Source of the DNA: Phaseolus vulgaris
Taxonomy: Eukaryota; Streptophyta; Magnoliopsida; Fabales; Fabaceae
Direction: 5' to 3'
DNA: 64,000 nucleotides
Assembly (NCBI RefSeq): GCF_000499845.2
Contig: NC_023758.2
Location: 40,593,524 to 40,657,523, forward strand
Part shown: positions 48,101 through 64,000 of the stretch, in pieces
How positions within the stretch are numbered: position 1 is the stretch's first letter
Layout of the letters: every line of letters begins with the position of its first letter
Notes under the pieces: model-generated
What the model was told of the DNA's origin: nothing
Databases searched by the model: none
What the model saw: the letters and a program-made list of their open reading frames with translations, nothing else
Made by a program: the position numbers and the translations under genes

Positions 48101-49191
48101 TGAGAAGTGATTATTATTTTTTGTTTGTTAGAATTGGTTTTCTAAAACCAAGTTAAATGATATATTTTACTCGACCATTGAAGTTAATTTTGAAATTTAA
48201 ATTAGGTTAGAAAAGTATAAAAGAATTTATTAAACACAATGTTAAGGGTATATGTAAATTAAATGTTGATGGTATTATAATTGTTGAAAATTGTTTAGAT
48301 TATAAACTTAAATTAGAGATTTGACTGGTTGAAATGTTTAAATTCATGTTTGTACTAATGAATTGAAGATATGTTTGTTTAATAAAATTGAAATATTATG
48401 TTATGATATGAATTGAATGTTTGTGTTGATGATGCATGTGCAGATTTGGAACTTTATAAGTTTTGATTTTGGAATTTTATAAGTCATGGTATGGTATGGA
48501 TTGAATGTTTTTATTCTTGTTGCCAAAGTTTTTATTTTTTGCAATGATTAATAGTTTTCTTAAGTTTTTTTTCTTCCAAAAATTCACTTCAGATTTTTAA
48601 TACCTATAAATATAAACTTTTAAGTCTTAGTTTCACAAGCAAGTTCAAATATTTCAATCATTCTATTAAATCTAATTAATTTATCATCATTATAGATGCA
48701 TGCCAATTTTTTTACTCAGAATGTATACCACAATGTGTATCCTTTGAGAATGATATTTTATTCAAAGTTGTAGTCTTTGAGAAAATTTATCCATTTATAT
48801 TATTTCATATTTAATTTTTTATGATCAAGTATTTCAAACTTTTTTTATATATACACCATTATATACACATATATATATATAATTAGAATATATAAAAAAT
48901 ATCAATATATATATAATATAAAAATAAGTTATGCATGATTATTGTATCATTTAACCACACTCGGTATGTATTATCTAATTGAATTTTATCCTAAATATTT
49001 AACATATTTTTAGTTTAAATTAAATATATTTTATTTTGGGAAAAAAACTATGTTTTTATTTTTGTAAAAATTTAGTTTTGTTTTTTATAATTTTTATTTT
49101 GAAACTGATAATTGATATTAAACACTTATTTGAAAAGAAAATTCTAAATTAAAAAAATTCAATCAGATAATAATAAAATAAAGTTTAAATT
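45188..49191. other. AT-rich intergenic DNA between BBE-like and helicase genes
   Basis: The first few hundred bases are the presumed BBE-like promoter. A degenerate minisatellite lies at 46375-46510. (TA)n-rich DNA lies around 48860-48920. No exon, transposon terminus or RNA gene recognised. Confidence 0.45.
46375..46510 (+). repeat. Degenerate ~29-bp tandem repeat
   Basis: Copies of a unit beginning TGATAAGGTC and containing cttttgtagatantg start at 46375, 46404, 46421 (shortened neighbour), 46450 and 46480. Units differ at several positions, so the array is old. Confidence 0.6.
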
Positions 49192-49437
49192 TTGTTAGAG
49201 GGACAACATATTTTAGTATTTTATCTTTTTTTTTTCTGTTTTGAAATTGAGAAGAGAGAGAAAAACATTACAAAAGGTGGAAAAGATATTTTTGTTGTTT
49301 CTAACTCTGAAAGCGCCCTCTCTTCTATTTCTTTTTCTCTTCTTTCTGCAACCAAAACCAAATTAGGGTTTCTCGATCTTCTTTATTTCTCACTCCTCTC
49401 CCCATTTCAGGGTTTTACCTTCCTAACGCAGACACAG

Positions 49438-49794
49438 GTACGTCTTCTCTCTCTGCAATCTGCATATCAATAGTTCTTCGTTGCTTCGGTTGCGGTGGTA
49501 TTTTGCTCTTTTTGTTTGTTTGGTTGTTATCGTGCTTGTCTTTTGAAGACATTGTGATTGGTTCGGTATTCTGGGCCATCTGTGCTTCTGCTATAGTCTA
49601 TTAGAGATTTTGAAGGGGGTAAACTTCTTTGCATGTATTCACTGCCTTGTAATCTCTTGTTTAGTTTTTGCTTTGCATAGTTTTCCCCTTTGTCGATTGT
49701 ATTTGACTTGTTCTGCTAGTAGGCTCCTTCTTTGTATGATATCATGATGAAAATATGTTAAAGGGTTGCTGATTGAGATTCTGCTGTGTTTCAG
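49438..49794 (+). other. Leader intron of the DEAD-box helicase gene
   Basis: A CT-rich leader ends ...gacacag at 49437 and is followed by GTACGT. A TGTTTCAG acceptor ends at 49794. The coding start is at 49964, so a 5'-UTR intron of about 357 bp is likely. Leader introns are common in plant housekeeping genes and often raise expression. Inference from splice sites and T-rich intron composition. Confidence 0.55.
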
Positions 49795-49963
49795 GGTTGG
49801 TTCTGAGCAATTTTGTTCGTTTTGAAGAGTATTTATCTGTTTCAACTGTTTTTATTTATTTATTTGGGGCTACTTGTAAAGGTGTTATCGCGAATCTGGA
49901 AAAGAGGGGGTTTCCCTTTGAATTTTGAAGACGGCTGTTGACAACAAGAATTTGTGATTGACT

Positions 49964-59321
<9,358 letters not shown>

Positions 59322-59514
59322 CTTTCTTTTCATATTATTACACCATCTTAGGTATAGGTGCGAATACACACACCTAAAGGATGAATTTTCTCCCCTCTTG
59401 TTTTAATGGTCTTCAATTTACTTCCTTGTGTTTCAAGCCGTCATTTTGTACTATTTTACAGTGCTAATCATTGTTGGGGATATGGGTTTGTGTATGTGGT
59501 CGAGTTGCCACATC

Positions 59515-59520
59515 AATAAA
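59515..59520 (+). terminator. Poly(A) signal of the helicase gene
   Basis: AATAAA 194 bp beyond the stop codon, in a T/G-rich 3' UTR. Probable near-upstream element for 3' end formation. Confidence 0.55.
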
Positions 59521-59521
59521 G

Positions 59522-62500
59522 ATTGTGTAATGTTGGTAGGAACTGGTGATTTACTAACATATTAGGAGTTTCTGGTCGACAACTTTTTGACCCCTTCATT
59601 TTGGGTGGTGATTTTGGTGGGAGACTGGTTGTAGATTATGCCTGGGGAGAAACTTGAGCTTTTTGTTTTGGCTATCATGGTTATCTGACTTATCTCTCAA
59701 GCATATTCTTTCCAGTTTTAACCCATTTTATGTTGAATTTTATATAACCCCACTTTGATGGGCAAAGGCTTTTGTAATATTATAGTGGTGGCTTAAATGA
59801 ACGAAAATTCCCCTATGCTTTCGATTGAACATACTTTGTATGCCTGATGACTAGTATCTTTGTATCCTATATATTGGGTGCGATTAACTTAGACCAAGGG
59901 CAAGGTCATATGTATTGTTTAGATCAGGGAAACTCGTCCTTGCAATTTTCTTAATTAAATTATCGTGAATTTCTTTTAAGTGAGGACGCCCGTGCTGCGT
60001 ACCTGATCCTGTTCCTCGCATATTTGTTCAGAAGAGAGGTGGCCCAACTATTAATTTTAATGTCTCTAATGAAAGAAAGTTTGTTTCTAATGCTTTCCCA
60101 GTTCGATCATTCATCCTTGGTCATACTCGTGCTTTTTCTCTTTAAATGCAAGGAAAGAAACAAATGGTAGTGACTATTTTTCCCCCCAATTTGATATTGT
60201 CAATTATAATCATCATCATAATAATAATATTGATATTTGTTGTATTTGAAGGACAACATTTATGATAAAGTCCCATTCGATTTGTCTTGTCTATTCAAGA
60301 TAGCTTGAGGTGGTTAAAGAAGTGGACCGAGCATGTATCCCAAGTTGATGAAGTCAATAATTCCGATTAATATAGAAAGATAGTTGAGTGGAGAAAAATT
60401 ACGTATGGAAGGGGACCCTTATTTATGATGTGTGGATGTGATTATAATAGTCAATAACTCTTCATAAGCCACAAACGCATATTCTAATCCAACTCCACTA
60501 AGGTACCTCTTTTCAAAATTCTTGAACCTCAAACGTGTCGAAAAAAATTCTATTTCTTTTCAATATGCATCACATGCAAGTAATTTTCTCATAACGTATT
60601 TATTCTTCCATTATAACCTGGAATCCTAATTTGGGGAGTCAAACTCTCTACTTTTCTACTTTCTTAGGTTTAAATTGGAGTTAAAATAAGATTTTTTTTA
60701 CCAATCTCCTAAGGCAATGGTTAAGAAATAAGAGAGTTTTTATTATAAACCATATGGAGTGTTAATTAAAAAAACTTATGAAGGAGTGCTTTTCATAAGC
60801 TTTTAATTCCTTAAAAAAGTACAAATGTTAGCATTTACCTAAAATAAGTTAGGTTGTATGATAGAGTCTAGATCCTAGGAGAAGATATCAAACATAAGAA
60901 TGATCAAATTACTCAACAGAATGACTTTAAAATAGTTGTTTTCCTTTTCTCTCAATCTTTCTTTCAATTTAGCTATCAAAATTATTTCTGTTTTAAGTTT
61001 GGTTTGGATTAAAGAGAAAGTGACAAAGAAAAAAAGTACAAAATGATTGAAAATTAATGAAAATTGTGTATAGATATATTGATGTAGTAAAATATTTTTT
61101 ATATATTACTATTTTATAAAAATATTTAATAAAATGCAATTTTAAAATATAAATCAGATCTAAAATAAATGTTAAATAAAAATTTAATAAATAAAAAATA
61201 TATTTCTAAAATAATAATACATTAAAATAAATCACTTTAAAATTATGAACGTTTAAATTTTTTTATTTTGTTTTATTTTTATAGTTGTAATATTTATTTT
61301 TATTTTTATTATGAATGTAAAATATTTATATATAAATAAAATGTTAACCTATATAATCAATTAGAATTCAGCCATAATCGATCGATTATTTAGGTACTCT
61401 CCATCTAAATTGTTTTTGATATGCAAAGAAAGTTTGAACCATTTTTTTGTTGTTGAGATTATTCAGTTTCGTTTTCTGTCTTATACTTATTTCTTTTTTT
61501 ATAGTAAAAAATACTTTTTTATATGTAAAAACAAATAATACGGTATAATCATTAATTTTAAAAAAGAATGATTAAGATGTCAAATGCACTTTTTTTCCTT
61601 TTTTAAATTTAATAATTAAAGGTGAGTTATTTTTAAGACCAATTAGGTTTATAAAAATAGAAAGTTTTGGATGAGACACACATATATGGAAAGATCAAGA
61701 TCAAATAAAAAAAAACTAATAATTATAGGAAAGAGTGCTTTTCGGGAATGGCTTTTAATCAATCTCACAAATGTTTTTATGGGTAGGTGAGATTTAACTT
61801 TTTTTCTAATAAAAATATTAAATTTTACTAAAGAAAGGATCATGATATTTTTACTAAATATTTTAATATAAGTTCTTTTAGTTGATTTACATTTATTTAT
61901 TGTTTTTTTTTCTGATAAAAGTTATGTGATAACAAGTTACCTAAACTTTTACCAACACATTATAGAAAAAAATCATTGAACTCTTTGTTCTGTAAGCATA
62001 CACATTCTAAAGATTGTTGAAGATGTTGAGATGATAAATTTAAAAAACTGCTTGCTATGTAAACTTTATAAAACAAAGATAATTATTAAAAGCACTCACA
62101 CATGGTTCTTCAATCCACTTGAATTCAACCAAAATTCAAATAATCACATTTACTTATGATAATAAAATATTTACACATATTAGAACCATATCTGCTTAAA
62201 TAAACTATTAATATCTCATGATAATTAATTACTTGTGAATGACTTTAGTTCTCCGTAACGATATATTCAATTAATAACTTTTCAATAAGTTTAGATATAT
62301 ATGAGAAAATCAATTATACTATTCTATAAATATTAAATTGATTATCAATTATGAACTTGATCAATTTTAAGTATTTTCAAAAGATGCTTGCATCATTTAA
62401 TCGTTAAACTTTTGAAACTCAAAATAAATACGTTAAATGCTTATTCTAATGCATGATTAGTACATGTAACATAAAACAATAATAAGATAATGTTTGAATT

Positions 62501-64000
62501 ATGCTATTCAATATACAAATTAAAATACTAGTTTATTTACTGTCAATATAATTATTTTACTTTATAAAAAATTGAATAGGGATAACAAGAATCACTTATA
62601 TAAATGTTTGAAGTAAAACTTTAAATACAATCTCTCGTCAATCTGATTCATTGTACTAAGTTAAACTGAAACAATATATTATTAATCGGTCATGAGTTCG
62701 TTCATAAATTCTAATTCTAATTAAAATTCATAATTTATACTTTTATTTTTTCTTGATAACTCATGTATTCATCAGATTTATATTATTTATTATTTTTAAA
62801 ATATATAGGTCAATAACTTGATAATCCGAACTAAGCAATCTTTTTTTCTCAGGTTAATTTGTTTAATTTTTTTACTTTTTATTCAAAATGGACAATTTTA
62901 CATATTTTAATATTAAAAATATTAAAATTTTAAAATATTATTGAAATGGACAAGACATGTAAAAGTGGTACAGTTTTAGTATATTTAAACGGAAGATATC
63001 TTATCACAAATTAATATTTTAATAAATTTTTAAATTTTTATTTATTTTAATAATTAATACGTGAAATTACACTTTATTAATAATTTTATTTCTTTTCTAA
63101 ATTCATACCGAATGAAATCAATTAAATTTGAGAGTATAATTATATTACATTGATTATAAATAACAGACTGGCATTATTATCTAATAATAAATGATCACAT
63201 GCGATAAATTTTTTAACTTTTATAATAGTGATTCTAAATTTCATACTTAAAATACTCCTACCAGTTTACATTTAAAGTTATTCAAAAAGTATTAATAATA
63301 ACCCTGAAAGATATTTTTTGAAATAGTTTTTCTTATTTTCATGAATGTATATTGTGTAAAAAAAGATAATTTAATGATATGTGAGGAAGAAAAATAATTA
63401 ATGTTTCAAACATTTTGATTTGACAGTTAAAGGTGGTGTTATTTTGAAAGGACGTTAATTGATTAAGAAAACAATGTTGTTGATAAGGCATGAAAAATGG
63501 TTTTTGAATTTTAATTTGAAGATTAAAAGTCTTAAATTTGAGGGAATTCAAATATCTTTGCTCCAAAACTGAATCATCGATAATAGCAATAACATATAAA
63601 GAAAATCTGAAAAAGGCCAAATGTGTTAAAGAAAAAGACAAAAAAGGTGTTCTAAGGAATCATGTGATAACCAATGTTCACAATCCCATAAAAGGATGAT
63701 ATTTCTGCAATGAACAAATGGGAAAAAAAGAAAACCTTTCTCTCTCTCTCTTCTTTGGCTTCAAAGTTGGGTTGGTTTGACCCATGAACTGCAACACATT
63801 AATTAAAGAGGACCATCGTCACAAGCGATGTGTCCTCTGAGGACAGTTATGCAATTTATATTAAATTCTACAAATTCACACAACTCACTCAGTTTAACAT
63901 TAAAATAAATATATAAAAACACATTAATTTTTCCCAAATCCCCAAGAAGGAAAACACACACACAATTTCTGTGAAGCTAAGCTTGTGGTTTCTCATTCTC
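59522..64000. other. AT-rich intergenic DNA to the right edge
   Basis: No exon recognised. One related palindrome word, ataatcgatcgattat, lies at about 61374-61389. The last ~300 bases become GC-richer (accatcgtcacaagcgatgt, ctaagcttgtggtttctc) and could be the promoter or leader of a gene beyond the window. Small minus-strand open frames at 61649-61843 and 63339-63641 show no motif. Confidence 0.4.

Overview
The window is plant nuclear DNA: AT-rich intergenic sequence, GT-AG introns, plant-only protein families (DUF538, LTPG, BBE-like) and dense small transposons. A short repeat with the wording of a common legume LTR family ('gtgggtgcaagcctcaacct', 'gagccggttttatgagttga') and the overall base composition suggest a phaseoloid legume such as bean or cowpea. 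That placement is inference; no database was consulted.

Layout. 1-1172 (-): two exons of a VPS13-like gene that runs off the left edge and is cut at its upstream side by a GC-rich 40-bp minisatellite (1170-1536). 1533-12381: a very large inverted repeat, with arms 1533-4490 and 9119-12381 estimated by eye at about 96-99% identity, enclosing a 4.6-kb spacer with one intact single-exon FHA-domain gene (5639-6754). The right arm carries a 127-bp solo LTR with a 5-bp target duplication whose empty site is still visible in the left arm. 13708-14717 (+): a three-exon GPI-anchored lipid-transfer protein gene. 16.3-18.2 kb: repeat-rich DNA, possibly a Helitron. 19.5-23.0 kb: a decayed Ty1/copia element. 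24.6-26.1 kb (-): a DUF538 gene. 28.8-29.2 kb: a small CACTA element. 31.1-31.9 kb: a fold-back Mutator-like element with a perfect 9-bp target duplication. 32.7-33.05 kb: a cluster of the palindrome ATAATCGATTAT. 36075-36869 (+): ribose-5-phosphate isomerase. 37.95-39.43 kb (-): an unannotated transmembrane-protein pseudogene recognised from exon fragments. 40163-40636 (+): a second DUF538 gene. 43.07-43.40 kb (+): a DUF761-like pseudogene. 43592-45187 (-): an intact BBE-like FAD oxidase. 49.3-59.5 kb (+): a complete six-coding-exon DDX3/Ded1-type DEAD-box RNA helicase of 615 residues. 59.5-64 kb: AT-rich intergenic DNA.

The genes do not form a pathway. They are independent housekeeping genes (RNA helicase, pentose-phosphate isomerase, lipid-transport protein) and secreted or nuclear proteins separated by transposon-derived DNA. 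The most unusual structural features are the 10.8-kb inverted repeat around the FHA gene, the minisatellite at its left boundary, the fold-back Mutator-like element and the palindrome cluster. No tRNA, rRNA, CRISPR or prokaryote-type operon was seen.
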